A stretch of DNA of 48,609 nt from Lachnospiraceae bacterium. Its GTDB lineage: Bacteria; Bacillota; Clostridia; Lachnospirales; Lachnospiraceae. How positions within the stretch are numbered: the stretch's first letter is position 1; the number at the start of each line of letters is the position of its first letter. Made by a program: the position numbers and the translations under genes. The stretch is taken from positions 1 to 48,609 of the forward strand of contig JAGAQG010000011.1 in the NCBI GenBank assembly GCA_017622875.1, in the 5' to 3' direction. Of the stretch, positions 16,511 to 26,048 are shown in pieces. Below the pieces are notes generated by a model. It had not been told where the DNA came from, did no database searches, and saw only the letters and a list, made by a program, of their open reading frames with translations.

Positions 16511-17679
16511 AAAAGTACAGGAGAGTACATGCAGATATTGATTTAGATGCAGTGCTGTTCAATTTTGAGCAGATGAGCAAAAATATTCCGGACGGAACAA
16601 AGATTATGGCAGTGGTAAAAACGGATGCTTATGGGCATGGAGCTGTACCGTTGGCAGAGCTGTTAGAACCATTAGATGATCTTTGGGGCTATGCAACTGC
16701 AACCGTGGATGAAGCGGTAGAGCTTAGAAAATCAGGAATTAAGAAACCAATTTTGATTTTAGGCTATACATTTCCGGAATGCTATGAAGAAATTGTAAGA
16801 TATGATATTCGACAAACGGTTTTCCAGTTAGATATGGCAAAAGCATTATCAGAAGAAGCTGTGCGGCAGAATAGAAAAGCTTATATCCATATGAAAATGG
16901 ATACAGGAATGGGACGTATTGGCTATCAGACTGCAAAGGAAGCGGCAGAGGATGCAGTAAAGATAAAAGAACTTCCGATGTTGGAAATGGAAGGCGTATT
17001 TACGCATTTTGCAAATGCGGATACAGAAAATCCAGAATTTACATTAAAGCAGATAGAAAAATTTAATGAAATGATCAAAGCGATGGAAGCGGAAGGTGTT
17101 ACATTTGCCTTAAAACATTGTGCAAACAGTGCCGGAATCATTGAATTTGCGGACGATAAATTTAACTTGGTCCGTTCGGGAATCATTTCTTACGGATTGT
17201 GGCCTTCTGACGAAGTGAAAAGAGATGTGGTTCAGTTAAAGCCCATTCTTTCACTGAAAAGTCATGTGGTATATGTAAAAGAGGTAGAGCCTGGGACAAC
17301 AGTCAGCTATGGAAGCACCTGGATTGCAGATAAAAAGAGAAAGATTGCTACAGTACCTATTGGCTATGGAGACGGCTATCCAAGAAGCTTATCAAACAAA
17401 GGTTATGTATTGATCAAGGGGTACAAAGTACCAATCGTAGGGCGTGTCTGTATGGATCAGCTGATGGTAGATGTAACCGAGATTCCGGAAGAAGTAAAAA
17501 CAGGAGACCGTGTGACGCTGATCGGTCAGGATGGAAATTTGAGTATTACAGCAGAGGAGCTTGGGGATTTAAGCGGACGCTTTAACTATGAGCTTGTCTG
17601 TGATTTGGGAAACCGAATTCCCCGAATTTATTATAAAGACGGAGAAATTAAAGAAATCAGAGATTATTTTGAAAAATAA
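16507..17679 (+). CDS. alr: Alanine racemase
   Basis: The 390-residue PLP enzyme interconverts L- and D-alanine for peptidoglycan. The PLP lysine is Lys38 in VVKTDAYGHG. The second-subunit catalytic Tyr is in TVSYGSTW near residue 268. Other motifs are MKMDTGMGRIG, CANSAG and IGYGDGYPR. It starts with GTG at 16507, overlapping the nnr stop by four bases. It is part of the rex-nnr-alr-mazF string; in B. subtilis alr likewise precedes the mazEF genes. Confidence 0.96.
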   Translation: MKKYRRVHADIDLDAVLFNFEQMSKNIPDGTKIMAVVKTDAYGHGAVPLAELLEPLDDLWGYATATVDEAVELRKSGIKKPILILGYTFPECYEEIVRYDIRQTVFQLDMAKALSEEAVRQNRKAYIHMKMDTGMGRIGYQTAKEAAEDAVKIKELPMLEMEGVFTHFANADTENPEFTLKQIEKFNEMIKAMEAEGVTFALKHCANSAGIIEFADDKFNLVRSGIISYGLWPSDEVKRDVVQLKPILSLKSHVVYVKEVEPGTTVSYGSTWIADKKRKIATVPIGYGDGYPRSLSNKGYVLIKGYKVPIVGRVCMDQLMVDVTEIPEEVKTGDRVTLIGQDGNLSITAEELGDLSGRFNYELVCDLGNRIPRIYYKDGEIKEIRDYFEK

Positions 17680-17715
17680 TGGGAATACTTACGCTAAAGG
17701 AGCGTGAGAATAGAA

Positions 17716-18063
17716 GTGATTATCAGACGGGGAGATGTCTTTTATGCAGACTTACGACCAGTGGTAGGTTCCGAGCAGGGCGGTATCCGCCCGGTACTCA
17801 TCATTCAGAATGATGTAGGAAACCGACACAGCCCAACGGTCATCTGTGCTGCCATTACCTCAAGAATGAATAAGGCAAAACTTCCGACCCATATTGCCAT
17901 TGATGCCAATCAGTATCATATGGTCAAGGATTCGGTAATTTTGCTGGAACAGCTTCGAACCATTGATAAATCCAGATTGAAAGATAAAATCTGCCATCTG
18001 GATGATAAAATTTTATTAAAAATTGACGAGGCATTGAAAATCAGTCTGCAGTTAAATACATAG
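17716..18063 (+). CDS. mazF: MazF/PemK-family mRNA interferase toxin
   Basis: The 115-residue product from GTG 17716 aligns with B. subtilis NdoA/Maz[20 protein letters not shown], then [12 protein letters not shown], with Arg25 and Thr48 at the catalytic positions known for that enzyme. AAGGAG at 17697-17702 is 13 bases before this GTG. The GTG at 17704 is only one base from it, so the later start is preferred and gives the canonical N-terminus. MazF cleaves single-stranded RNA at short sites. No antitoxin frame exists in the 36 bases between alr and this gene, unlike the usual alr-mazE-mazF order. Confidence 0.9.
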   Translation: MIIRRGDVFYADLRPVVGSEQGGIRPVLIIQNDVGNRHSPTVICAAITSRMNKAKLPTHIAIDANQYHMVKDSVILLEQLRTIDKSRLKDKICHLDDKILLKIDEALKISLQLNT

Positions 18064-18077
18064 GACTGAAAAAAATC

Positions 18078-18106
18078 TTGTCACAGACTATAAAAGATAG
18101 TATAAT
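18078..18106 (+). promoter_or_regulatory. Sigma-A promoter of yebC
   Basis: TTGTCA (18078-18083), 17-base spacer, TATAAT (18101-18106). Start predicted near 18113, followed by a small leader hairpin TTTCCGA/TCGGAAA (18120-18140). This rules out an upstream TTG start at 18078. Confidence 0.8.
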
Positions 18107-18179
18107 ATTTGCCGATATATTTCCGAAACTCAGTCGGAAATCTGGAGAGAAAAACGAAGGAAAAGAAAGGACGAATGAC

Positions 18180-18908
18180 ATGTCAGGACATTCAAAATTT
18201 GCCAATATTAAGCATAAGAAAGAAAAAAATGATGCTGCAAAGGGTAAAATCTTTACAGTAATCGGTAGAGAACTTGCGGTAGCCGTAAAAGAAGGCGGTC
18301 CGGATCCTGCAAACAACAGCAAACTGCGTGATATCATCGCAAAAGCAAAAGCAAACAATATGCCAAATGATACAATTGACCGTGGTATCAAAAAAGCAGC
18401 TGGTGATGCAAACTCTGTAAACTACGAACAGGTAACTTACGAAGGATATGGCCCAAGCGGTATCGCAATCATTGTTGAAGCATTAACAGATAACAAAAAC
18501 AGAACAGCATCCAACGTAAGAAGTGCCTTCACAAAAGGTAATGGAAACATGGGGAACTCAGGCTGTGTATCTTACATGTTCGACAAAAAAGGTCAGATTA
18601 TCATTGATAAAGAAGAATGCGAAATGGATGCAGACGATCTTATGATGATCGCTCTTGATGCAGGTGCAGAAGACTTCGCTGAAGAAGAAGACAGCTTTGA
18701 AATCTTAACTGATCCTGACGATTTCAGTGTGGTTCGTGAAGCACTGGAAAAAGAAAGTATTGCAATGGTATCTGCAGAAGTTACGATGATTCCTCAGAAT
18801 TACGTGACATTAACAGATGAAAATGACATTAAATTCCTGAACAGAACATTAGATCTTTTAGACGATGACGATGATGTTCAGGCTGTATATCATAACTGGG
18901 ACGAATAA
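18180..18908 (+). CDS. YebC/PmpR-family protein (translation or transcription factor)
   Basis: The 242-residue protein opens with the family signature [22 protein letters not shown] and has the three-domain YebC layout: [42 protein letters not shown] near residue 80, and an acidic C-terminus. Members have been described as DNA-binding regulators and, more recently, as factors that help ribosomes through proline stretches; which applies here is unknown. GAAAGGA lies eight bases before the ATG, and the gene has its own promoter. Confidence 0.93.
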   Translation: MSGHSKFANIKHKKEKNDAAKGKIFTVIGRELAVAVKEGGPDPANNSKLRDIIAKAKANNMPNDTIDRGIKKAAGDANSVNYEQVTYEGYGPSGIAIIVEALTDNKNRTASNVRSAFTKGNGNMGNSGCVSYMFDKKGQIIIDKEECEMDADDLMMIALDAGAEDFAEEEDSFEILTDPDDFSVVREALEKESIAMVSAEVTMIPQNYVTLTDENDIKFLNRTLDLLDDDDDVQAVYHNWDE

Positions 18909-18911
18909 GGA

Positions 18912-19934
18912 ATGAACAGAGGGAGAGAGGTTCGTTATGATGTGATCCGCATGATCGCTATGATGTTTGTTATAGCGGTCCATGTGAATCCGAAACCATT
19001 TAATTCCTTTTCATGGTTTAAAGATGTATTTGACTACATAATTTATACTTGTAATGGTATGTTCTTCATGTTGAGTGGACATTTCAATATGAAGAGAGAA
19101 TTCCACACAAAAGAAGATTATTGGCTGTACTATAAGAAAAAGATCATTTCTATTTTACTGCCATATGTTTTGATGACATTTGTGCTGCATGGATATGATT
19201 ATTACTGGTCCGGAAGGTCATTTGAGCTTCGCCTATTTGTAGAGGAAACCATTAATCAGCTTACTTCCCTGAACATTGAACATCATTTGTGGTTTATGTA
19301 TTCCCTGATCGGACTTGTTATGAGTGCCCCGTTTTTTAGTAAAATGTTTCATGCGATGTCGGATTGGGAAATAAAATTACTGTTCTGGTTAAGTATTGGG
19401 TGGAATGCGGTGAGCATTTATCTGATCAATGATATGGGTTGGAATTTTCATTACGGAAAATGGCTGATGGCATCCTGGACAATTTATTTTTTCCTGGGAT
19501 ATTTCCATTGCCGGATTATTAATGAAACGAATAAAAAATTCTGGTATCTTTGTGGAAGTATTGGTTTCTTAATTACGATTCTTTGGAAGTATCTGTTACC
19601 AGTGGAGAATTACAGTGATAAGGATTTTGCTCCGGCTTATACTTTTTTTGTAATTGCTGTATATACATTACTTCTAAATGAAGTACATATAAACTGGGAG
19701 CCGACGAAAAAAATAATCAGTTTTATTGCAAAACATTCTTTTTCAGTATATATGATACATTATCTGATCATTCAGTTGATTGGAGATCGGTTTTACGTGG
19801 GACATTCCGCGAAAGTGGGATTTTTACTGACCTATCTGCTTACCTTTGTATTGTCGATGGCAGCAGCAGTGATGTTTGACCTTTTAGTGGAAATTTTAAT
19901 ACAGAAACCATTAAAGAAAATTTTAAAAATATAA
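18912..19934 (+). CDS. Membrane acyltransferase (acyltransferase-3 family)
   Basis: A 340-residue multi-pass membrane protein with about ten hydrophobic segments. The N-terminus REVRYDVIRMIAMMFVIAVH matches the acyltransferase-3 opening, with the expected first-helix His. FFMLSGHFNM and HHLWFMYSLIGL follow, with HSFSVYMIHYLI near the end. Members O-acetylate surface glycans, peptidoglycan or lipids. It begins three bases after the yebC stop without a well-spaced ribosome site (AAGGA is too close), so translation probably depends on coupling. The substrate cannot be inferred from these neighbours. Confidence 0.85.
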   Translation: MNRGREVRYDVIRMIAMMFVIAVHVNPKPFNSFSWFKDVFDYIIYTCNGMFFMLSGHFNMKREFHTKEDYWLYYKKKIISILLPYVLMTFVLHGYDYYWSGRSFELRLFVEETINQLTSLNIEHHLWFMYSLIGLVMSAPFFSKMFHAMSDWEIKLLFWLSIGWNAVSIYLINDMGWNFHYGKWLMASWTIYFFLGYFHCRIINETNKKFWYLCGSIGFLITILWKYLLPVENYSDKDFAPAYTFFVIAVYTLLLNEVHINWEPTKKIISFIAKHSFSVYMIHYLIIQLIGDRFYVGHSAKVGFLLTYLLTFVLSMAAAVMFDLLVEILIQKPLKKILKI

Positions 19935-19956
19935 TATTGTACATAAGGAGAACACC

Positions 19957-20442
19957 ATGGATTTAATGCAGTATGGACAGCTTTATAACGAAGCAATGAG
20001 TGGAATGGATATGCTTTTTGACGAAATGAAATATTCTTTAAAGAATTTCAGCAAAAAAAATTATCCGGTAGTTTTTGAAGGCATGATGAAAAAATACGGA
20101 AAAGTATTGTTATGCGTAGAAGAAATTTACAATTACGAAGAAGATAAAGAAGCATGGTTAAATAAACTGTCTGAAAGATTCGTTGGATATGCAAAAGAAC
20201 TGATTGAGTCAAAAAAATGGAAATTCCAGCGAGAAGGCTTACAGATTGACTGCAATATGTTCGTGGTATCTTATGTCATTCCTTTGATTGTTGAATATAA
20301 AGGGAAAATGTCAGAACCATTTGCGCAGGCAATTGCAGACTGTTGGAATAAAACATTCGGAACAAAGATGGAATGTGGAAGCTACGACAGAATTGCCGAC
20401 GGTTTCAAAACGAGTATTTTAGGAATTCCAATTGGAAAGTAG
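19957..20442 (+). CDS. Conserved-looking hypothetical protein, 161 residues
   Basis: Not recognised. The protein is soluble and helical, with no signal peptide or membrane segment. Met- and Lys-rich helices (MDMLFDEMKYSLKNF, MMKKYGKVLLCVEEIYNYEED) are followed by a segment with three scattered Cys and the tail FKTSILGIPIGK. It has AAGGAG and good spacing before its ATG, and codon use like its neighbours. It ends 10 bases before the metY start, so it is probably co-transcribed with the sulfhydrylase. Confidence 0.6.
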   Translation: MDLMQYGQLYNEAMSGMDMLFDEMKYSLKNFSKKNYPVVFEGMMKKYGKVLLCVEEIYNYEEDKEAWLNKLSERFVGYAKELIESKKWKFQREGLQIDCNMFVVSYVIPLIVEYKGKMSEPFAQAIADCWNKTFGTKMECGSYDRIADGFKTSILGIPIGK

Positions 20443-20452
20443 AGGTATACAT

Positions 20453-21736
20453 ATGAGCAAAAAATTAAATTTGGATACAATCTGTGTTCAGGGCGGCTGG
20501 AAACCTGCCAAAGGAGAACCAAGAGTTCTTCCAATTTATCAGAGTACAACTTTCAAATATGACACTACAGAAGAAATGGGTCGTCTTTTTGATTTGGAAG
20601 ATTCCGGATATTTTTATACAAGACTTGCAAACCCGACAAACGATGCAGTTGCTCAGAAAATTGCTGAATTAGAAGGCGGTGTAGCAGCAATTCTGACATC
20701 CTCAGGTCAGGCTGCCAACTTCTATGCAGTTACTAATATCTGTCAGGCTGGAGATCATGTGGTATGTTCTGCAAAAGTGTATGGAGGAACCTTTAACCTT
20801 TGTGCAGCTACTATTAAAAAGCTTGGTATTGACTGTACATTTGTAGACCCGGATGCTTCTGAAGAAGAAATTGATGCAGCGTTCCAGGCAAACACAAAAT
20901 GTCTTCTTGGGGAAACGATTGCAAATCCTGCACTTGTAGTTCTTGATATTGAAAAAATGGCAAACATTGCTCATAAGCATGGTGTACCATTGATCATTGA
21001 CAATACATTTGCAACACCGATCAATTGTCGTCCATTTGAATGGGGAGCAGATATTGTTACGCATTCTACAACAAAATATATGGATGGACATGCTATGGCA
21101 GTCGGAGGAGCAGTCATCGACAGCGGTAACTTTGACTGGGATGCTCATGCAGATAAATTCCCAGGCCTGACAACTCCGGATGAAACCTATCATGGAATTG
21201 TTTATACAGAAAAATTCGGCAAGGCTGCTTATATTACCAAAATGACAGCACAGCTCATGCGTGACCTTGGAAGTATTCCTTCACCAATGAACTGCTTCCT
21301 GTTAAATGTAGGGCTTGAAACATTGCCGCTTCGTGTAGAAAAACATTGCAGCAATGCGAAAAAGGTTGCAGAATTCTTAAATGCACATGAAAAAGTAGAA
21401 TTCGTAAACTTTGCCGGACTTCCGGGAGACAAATACTATGAACTGGCACAGAAATACATGCCAAACGGTACTTGCGGCGTAATTTCCTTTAGCTTAAAGG
21501 GAACAAAAGAAGATGCTGCAAGATTTATGGACAGCTTAAAATTAGCTGCAATCGTTACTCATGTAGCAGATGCAAGAACCTGCGTGCTTCATCCGGCAAG
21601 TCATACACATCGCCAGATGAACGATGAACAGTTGAAAGAAGCAGGTGTTACACCAGGTCTTATCAGATTATCTGTTGGTATTGAAAACCCGGATGATATT
21701 ATTGAAGATTTAGCACAGGCTTTAGAACAGGTATAA
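20453..21736 (+). CDS. metY: O-acetylhomoserine sulfhydrylase (aminocarboxypropyltransferase)
   Basis: The 427-residue Cys/Met-metabolism PLP enzyme makes homocysteine from O-acetylhomoserine and sulfide. The PLP lysine is Lys208 in HSTTKYMDGH. Other hallmarks are QSTTFKYDT, YTRLANPT, LTSSGQAANFYAV and LIRLSVGIENPDDII. The O-acetylhomoserine type is suggested by length and by GGWKPAKGEPRVLPIY at the start. ATG 20453 has AGAGGT upstream; a longer frame begins with TTG at 20432 without a ribosome site. A hairpin follows that also reaches into the next gene's leader. Confidence 0.93.
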   Translation: MSKKLNLDTICVQGGWKPAKGEPRVLPIYQSTTFKYDTTEEMGRLFDLEDSGYFYTRLANPTNDAVAQKIAELEGGVAAILTSSGQAANFYAVTNICQAGDHVVCSAKVYGGTFNLCAATIKKLGIDCTFVDPDASEEEIDAAFQANTKCLLGETIANPALVVLDIEKMANIAHKHGVPLIIDNTFATPINCRPFEWGADIVTHSTTKYMDGHAMAVGGAVIDSGNFDWDAHADKFPGLTTPDETYHGIVYTEKFGKAAYITKMTAQLMRDLGSIPSPMNCFLLNVGLETLPLRVEKHCSNAKKVAEFLNAHEKVEFVNFAGLPGDKYYELAQKYMPNGTCGVISFSLKGTKEDAARFMDSLKLAAIVTHVADARTCVLHPASHTHRQMNDEQLKEAGVTPGLIRLSVGIENPDDIIEDLAQALEQV

Positions 21737-21743
21737 AATTTAG

Positions 21744-21773
21744 GAATATTTACCCTGCCTTGGAGAGATACTA
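21744..21773 (+). promoter_or_regulatory. Candidate forespore-type (sigma-G-like) promoter of the TepA-like gene
   Basis: GAATA (21744-21748), 18-base spacer, GATACTA (21767-21773), one mismatch from the sigma-G pattern GHATR-N18-CATNNTA. Start predicted near 21780, inside the loop of the hairpin at 21751-21801. A weak sigma-A alternative also exists. Confidence 0.3.
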
Positions 21774-21806
21774 AAGTTAAGTAAACAAAAAAGGCAGGGT
21801 ATTTTT
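21751..21806 (+). terminator. Hairpin after metY that sequesters the TepA-like ribosome site
   Basis: TACCCTGCCTT (21751-21761) pairs perfectly with AAGGCAGGGTA (21791-21801), 29-base loop, then TTTTT directly before ATG 21807. The right arm contains the only ribosome site (GGCAGGG), so read-through RNA would be terminated or untranslated. Confidence 0.75.
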
Positions 21807-22505
21807 ATGTCGAAAAACAGCAGCAATAAAGAAAAAAATAAAGAAGATATGAAAGAATTCGGACAGATGACTTTGGAGGATTCAAAAAGAAACTCTAAGA
21901 TTCATCTGCTGTCTATCATCGGAGAGATCGAAGGCCATGAAGTATTATCAGGCAGCAGCAAGACTACAAAATATGAGCATGTGATCCCCAGTCTTGCAGC
22001 AATAGAAGACGATGCAGAGATTGAAGGGCTTTTGATTCTGATCAATACCATTGGCGGGGATGTGGAATCGGGTCTTGCGATTGCAGAGATGATCGCATCT
22101 TTAAGCAAGCCTACAGTATCACTGGTGCTTGGAGGAAGCCATTCCATCGGTGTACCATTGGCTGTTGCATCGGATTATTCTTTTATTGTTCCTACCGGAA
22201 CCATGCTCATTCATCCGGTGAGAATGTCCGGAATGGTTATTGGGGCAAGACAGACCTATGAATATTTCCAGAGAATGCAGGATCGAATCACTGGTTTTAT
22301 TGCTGAACACAGTCAGGCGGATCAGGAAGATGTTGAGGAAATGATGATGGATACCGGATATATGACAAAGGATTTGGGAACGATTCTTGTAGGAAAAGAA
22401 GCAGTAGATGCCGGCATTATTGATGAAGTGGGAGGAATCAGAGAAGCATTTAGAAAGCTTTATCATATGATCAGGAAGGCGAACAAAGATTCGAAGAAAA
22501 ATTAG
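21807..22505 (+). CDS. ClpP-fold serine protease, TepA/YmfB-like
   Basis: The 232-residue protein has the ClpP/crotonase fold, with likely catalytic Ser113 in SHSIG and His136 in TMLIHPVR; INTIGGDVESGLAIAEMI matches the ClpP oxyanion region. It resembles B. subtilis TepA (translocation-enhancing protein, YmfB), which lies just upstream of spoIIIE there as here. It is not ClpP itself: the N-terminus is a long Lys/Asn-rich region and the IGF-loop residues of ClpP are missing. Cytosolic; target unknown. Confidence 0.85.
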   Translation: MSKNSSNKEKNKEDMKEFGQMTLEDSKRNSKIHLLSIIGEIEGHEVLSGSSKTTKYEHVIPSLAAIEDDAEIEGLLILINTIGGDVESGLAIAEMIASLSKPTVSLVLGGSHSIGVPLAVASDYSFIVPTGTMLIHPVRMSGMVIGARQTYEYFQRMQDRITGFIAEHSQADQEDVEEMMMDTGYMTKDLGTILVGKEAVDAGIIDEVGGIREAFRKLYHMIRKANKDSKKN

Positions 22506-22531
22506 ACAAACCTAAAAGAATGTGTTAAGAT
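22503..22531 (+). promoter_or_regulatory. Candidate sigma-A promoter of ftsK/spoIIIE
   Basis: TAGACA (22503-22508), 17-base spacer, TAAGAT (22526-22531) with TG one base upstream (extended -10). The leader of about 35 bases contains GAGG. Confidence 0.45.
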
Positions 22532-22571
22532 ATTCGGCGTAAGAAAGAATGAGTGAAAGAGGTTTGATGCT

Positions 22572-25088
22572 ATGGCGCAGACAAAAAGAGGTAAAAGTAC
22601 TTCTTCTAAAAATAAAAAAACAAATACCAAGGGGCGTTCTGCAAAGGGAAAACAGGCAGTTTCGGAAACCAATCCGGAAGTGATGAATGAAGTCATTGTA
22701 ATCTTGTTTTTTGTTCTTTGTGCACTGATGCTGCTTAGCTGCTTTGGTGTGTGCGGAAAATTTGGCAGTGCAGTCAGCAATCTGCTGTTTGGTCTGTTCG
22801 GATATCTTGCATATCTGGTACCGATTGCATTGTTTATTGGTGTTAGTTTTTTTGTGGCAAACAGAGAAAATGCAGTGGCAGTAGTAAAAGTTGCTGCCGG
22901 AGTGTTGGCGGTACTCTTGCTTAACGGATTCCTTCATGGAATTCTTGGAAATAAGGAGCTGGATTCCATAGGTGCAGCTTATGAATATTGTGCACTTCAT
23001 CATGACGGTGGTGGGATTATCGGCGCAGCAGTTTACGGTCTTCTGGCAGGGGCTTTTGGCACTGTGGGAGCGTTTATTTTGTTGATTGCCTTGTTTATCG
23101 TGGCTGCAGTCATCATTAGCGAAAAGTCTTTTGTAAAAAGTGTAAAAAAAGGCGGGCAGAAAGTATATGATACTGCCAGAGAAGAAAATGTTCGCAGAAA
23201 AGAGCGGGCGGAAGAAAGACGGGAACGTCGTCTGGAAAGAAAAGCATCTGGTGTGAGTATGGACGTAAAACTCTCAGCGGATGCAGTACATAAAGAAAAT
23301 ATGACAGAGCTTACAGGACTTGAAGAAACTGCAAGAGAGGAGATTTTCTTAAGTCCTGAAATGACAGAAATCCCTGTACAAAAATCTGTATCAAACGTTG
23401 AACAGATGTCGGTAAAAGAAGAAATTCATGAAATTCCGGTCAGAATTGCAGCAGAACCTGTAATTACCCAAGAGCCGGAAATAGTTTCAGGAGTACAGGA
23501 GGAGTCTGTGACATTACAGACAGATAGAACTGTATCAAGACGCAGAAAGAAGGAAACTGCAGAAGCTGTAATTCCGGAAATTACAGAGCCTGTCACGGAG
23601 CAAAAGCAGTATCAGTTTCCGCCGCTTCGTCTGCTGACACCGCCAAAAGCAGGAGCAAAAAAAAATTCAGCAGGCCAGCTTCGTGAGACAGCAGCTAAAT
23701 TACAGCAGATTTTAAAAGATTTTGGTGTAAATGTAACAGTGACGGATGTAAGCTGCGGTCCTACTGTTACAAGATATGAGCTTCAGCCGGACCATGGAGT
23801 GAAGGTAAGTAAGATCTTAGCCCTTGCTGATGATATCAAGTTGAATCTTGCGGTAGCAGATATTCGTATTGAAGCACCGATTCCGGGAAAAGCAGCAATC
23901 GGTATTGAAGTGCCAAATAAAGAAAATTCTACTGTAACTCTTCGGGAACTGCTGGCATCAGAGGAGTTTGACAATCATTCCTCTAATCTTGCATTTGCGG
24001 TTGGAAAGGATATTGGCGGGAAAACGATCATTACAGATATTGCAAAAATGCCACACCTTCTGATTGCTGGTGCTACAGGTTCCGGTAAATCAGTATGTAT
24101 TAATACACTCATAATGAGCCTTTTATATAAAGCGTCGCCAGAAGATGTAAAACTGATTATGGTGGATCCGAAGGTAGTTGAGCTTAGTACATATAATGGA
24201 ATTCCACATTTATTGATTCCGGTTGTAACTGATCCGAAAAAAGCAGCCGGAGCCTTAAACTGGGCAGTTGCAGAAATGACCAGACGTTACCAGCTTTTTG
24301 CAGAATACCAGGTACGTAATTTACAGGGATACAATGAGAAAGTCAAAAGCATTGAAATGCTGGAAGATGAAGATAAACCACAGAAGCTTCCACAGATCGT
24401 CATTATTGTAGATGAGCTTGCAGACCTTATGATGGTAGCTCCTGGTGATGTAGAGGATGCTATCTGCCGTCTGGCTCAGCTTGCCAGAGCAGCAGGAATC
24501 CATCTGATCATTGCCACACAGAGACCATCAGTCAATGTTATTACAGGTCTGATCAAAGCAAATATGCCGTCCAGACTTGCCTTTGCCGTATCTTCAGGTG
24601 TGGATTCCCGTACGATTCTGGATATGAATGGTGCAGAGAAACTGCTTGGAAAGGGTGATATGCTCTTTTATCCATATGGTTATCCAAAGCCTGTGCGTAT
24701 TCAGGGGGCTTTTGTATCTGATGATGAGGTAAATGCGGTTGTAGAATTTTTAAAAGCGCACAATGATGCAGCAGCCGCAAATACAGAGATCGAAGAACAT
24801 ATGAAAAAGCAGCAGACTGCTGGTGCCGCTACAGGCAAATCAGGAGCTGATGACTCCGCAGGGGGCAATGACCCGTTATTTGCAGAGGCTGGAAAATTCA
24901 TTATCGAAAAAGAAAAAGCTTCCATTGGAATGCTCCAGAGGTGGTTCAAAATTGGCTTTAACAGAGCTGCAAGAATCATGGATCAGCTGGCAGAAGCAGG
25001 AGTAGTCGGTGAAGAGCAGGGAACAAAGCCTAGGGAAATCCTAATGTCAGCGGAGCAGTTTGAGCAGTATATTGACGAATATTTATAA
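22572..25088 (+). CDS. DNA translocase FtsK/SpoIIIE
   Basis: The 838-residue protein pumps chromosomal DNA through the division or sporulation septum. It has a basic N-terminus; four membrane segments within about residues 38-185; a charged, low-complexity linker (about 190-350); the FtsK alpha/beta motor with Walker A GATGSGKS near residue 500 and the Walker B region [11 protein letters not shown]; and a C-terminal gamma winged helix (about 770-838) that reads FtsK-orienting DNA sites. The 838-residue length fits the SpoIIIE/SftA size class, and four membrane segments fit SpoIIIE. The TepA-like gene directly upstream repeats the B. subtilis order. Confidence 0.95.
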   Translation: MAQTKRGKSTSSKNKKTNTKGRSAKGKQAVSETNPEVMNEVIVILFFVLCALMLLSCFGVCGKFGSAVSNLLFGLFGYLAYLVPIALFIGVSFFVANRENAVAVVKVAAGVLAVLLLNGFLHGILGNKELDSIGAAYEYCALHHDGGGIIGAAVYGLLAGAFGTVGAFILLIALFIVAAVIISEKSFVKSVKKGGQKVYDTAREENVRRKERAEERRERRLERKASGVSMDVKLSADAVHKENMTELTGLEETAREEIFLSPEMTEIPVQKSVSNVEQMSVKEEIHEIPVRIAAEPVITQEPEIVSGVQEESVTLQTDRTVSRRRKKETAEAVIPEITEPVTEQKQYQFPPLRLLTPPKAGAKKNSAGQLRETAAKLQQILKDFGVNVTVTDVSCGPTVTRYELQPDHGVKVSKILALADDIKLNLAVADIRIEAPIPGKAAIGIEVPNKENSTVTLRELLASEEFDNHSSNLAFAVGKDIGGKTIITDIAKMPHLLIAGATGSGKSVCINTLIMSLLYKASPEDVKLIMVDPKVVELSTYNGIPHLLIPVVTDPKKAAGALNWAVAEMTRRYQLFAEYQVRNLQGYNEKVKSIEMLEDEDKPQKLPQIVIIVDELADLMMVAPGDVEDAICRLAQLARAAGIHLIIATQRPSVNVITGLIKANMPSRLAFAVSSGVDSRTILDMNGAEKLLGKGDMLFYPYGYPKPVRIQGAFVSDDEVNAVVEFLKAHNDAAAANTEIEEHMKKQQTAGAATGKSGADDSAGGNDPLFAEAGKFIIEKEKASIGMLQRWFKIGFNRAARIMDQLAEAGVVGEEQGTKPREILMSAEQFEQYIDEYL

Positions 25089-25101
25089 AGGACAGATTAC
25101 T

Positions 25102-25983
25102 ATGCAATGTAAAAAATGTGGTACGGAGATTAAAGAGGGATGTCTGTTTTGCCACAATTGTGGGGAAGCAGTCCAGATAGTGCCGGATTATGAGCCGGAG
25201 ATGGATGAACTTCAAATCAGAATTGCCAGTGCCCAGACAAAACTTCCGAATAAACCGACGGTAAGACAACTGGAGGAAAAGACGGAAGAAAGCATTGAGG
25301 TGTTAAAAAAGGTCAATTGGAAGATGGTAGGGATTCTTTTTGTCGTCATTTTGGGAATATGCGCTTTTGCATTTGCCTATGGATCCGTTTTAAAGAATCA
25401 GGAACCGACAGCACTGCAGCAGCAGCCTGAGATTTCAAATGTAAAAGAGCAGAGTGCCTACATTCCAAAGCCGGAATTCAGCTATCCGGCTGGTGGCTAT
25501 TCATTTTATATTTCTATAGAATTACATTCAGAGGTTGAGGGAACGATTTATTACACGTTAGACGGATCCATACCAAATGAATCTTCCTATAAATACACAG
25601 TACCAATCGAACTGCCCAAAGGCACCACAGTTGTTCGTGCCTTTGTAATGGATTCTAATGGAAACAGCAGTGACATTGCATCGGAGGTGTATGATATAGA
25701 ATTTGGGGCGCCGGATCCGCCGACGATCATTCCTGAGTCAGGCGAGTATGTAGGAGAACATTATGTGCGTATTCTAGTGCCGGACAATTGTGTGGCATAT
25801 TATACACTGGATGGAAGCAGGCCAAATGAATCTTCTGAAATTTATACTGGAGAATTTCTGATGCCTGAGGGAACGACAACGGTCCATGCGTTTGTGGAAG
25901 ATGAATACGGTATTATGTCAGAAATTAGTACAGTGACTTATCAGTGTACGAATCCAATGACCGGAAGTACAGAAACAGAATAG
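25102..25983 (+). CDS. Zinc-ribbon membrane protein with two chitobiase-type C-terminal (CHB_HEX_C) repeats
   Basis: The 293-residue protein has an N-terminal zinc ribbon with two CxxC pairs (CKKCGTEI and CHNCGE, residues 3-20). A cytoplasmic linker follows, then one membrane segment (about residues 74-94, VGILFVVILGICAFAFAYG). Two external repeats of about 70-75 residues follow, each with YYTLDGS-PNESS and a V-AFV-D-G core, as in the beta-sandwich domain of chitobiase C-termini. Such repeats probably bind surface glycan or protein; no enzyme domain is present. ATG 25102 has AAGGACAG, 14 bases after the translocase stop, so the pair may be co-transcribed. Confidence 0.7.
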   Translation: MQCKKCGTEIKEGCLFCHNCGEAVQIVPDYEPEMDELQIRIASAQTKLPNKPTVRQLEEKTEESIEVLKKVNWKMVGILFVVILGICAFAFAYGSVLKNQEPTALQQQPEISNVKEQSAYIPKPEFSYPAGGYSFYISIELHSEVEGTIYYTLDGSIPNESSYKYTVPIELPKGTTVVRAFVMDSNGNSSDIASEVYDIEFGAPDPPTIIPESGEYVGEHYVRILVPDNCVAYYTLDGSRPNESSEIYTGEFLMPEGTTTVHAFVEDEYGIMSEISTVTYQCTNPMTGSTETE

Positions 25984-26002
25984 AACTAGCAGAATCTTAC
26001 GG

Positions 26003-26038
26003 AAAAGATGATTTTTTTATTGAAAAGTCATCTTTTTT
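26003..26038 (+). terminator. Terminator after the zinc-ribbon gene
   Basis: AAAAGATGA (26003-26011) pairs with TCATCTTTT (26028-26036), extended inward by T/A pairs, then a T run. It overlaps the -35 of the nfnAB promoter. Confidence 0.85.
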
Positions 26039-26048
26039 GTTATATGAT
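26020..26048 (+). promoter_or_regulatory. Sigma-A promoter of nfnAB
   Basis: TTGAAA (26020-26025), 17-base spacer, TATGAT (26043-26048). The -35 is in the upstream terminator and the -10 is inside the Rex operator. Confidence 0.65.

Noticed and set aside
18078-18179. N-terminal extension of YebC
   Set aside because: Its TTG is the promoter -35; the family signature begins at 18180.
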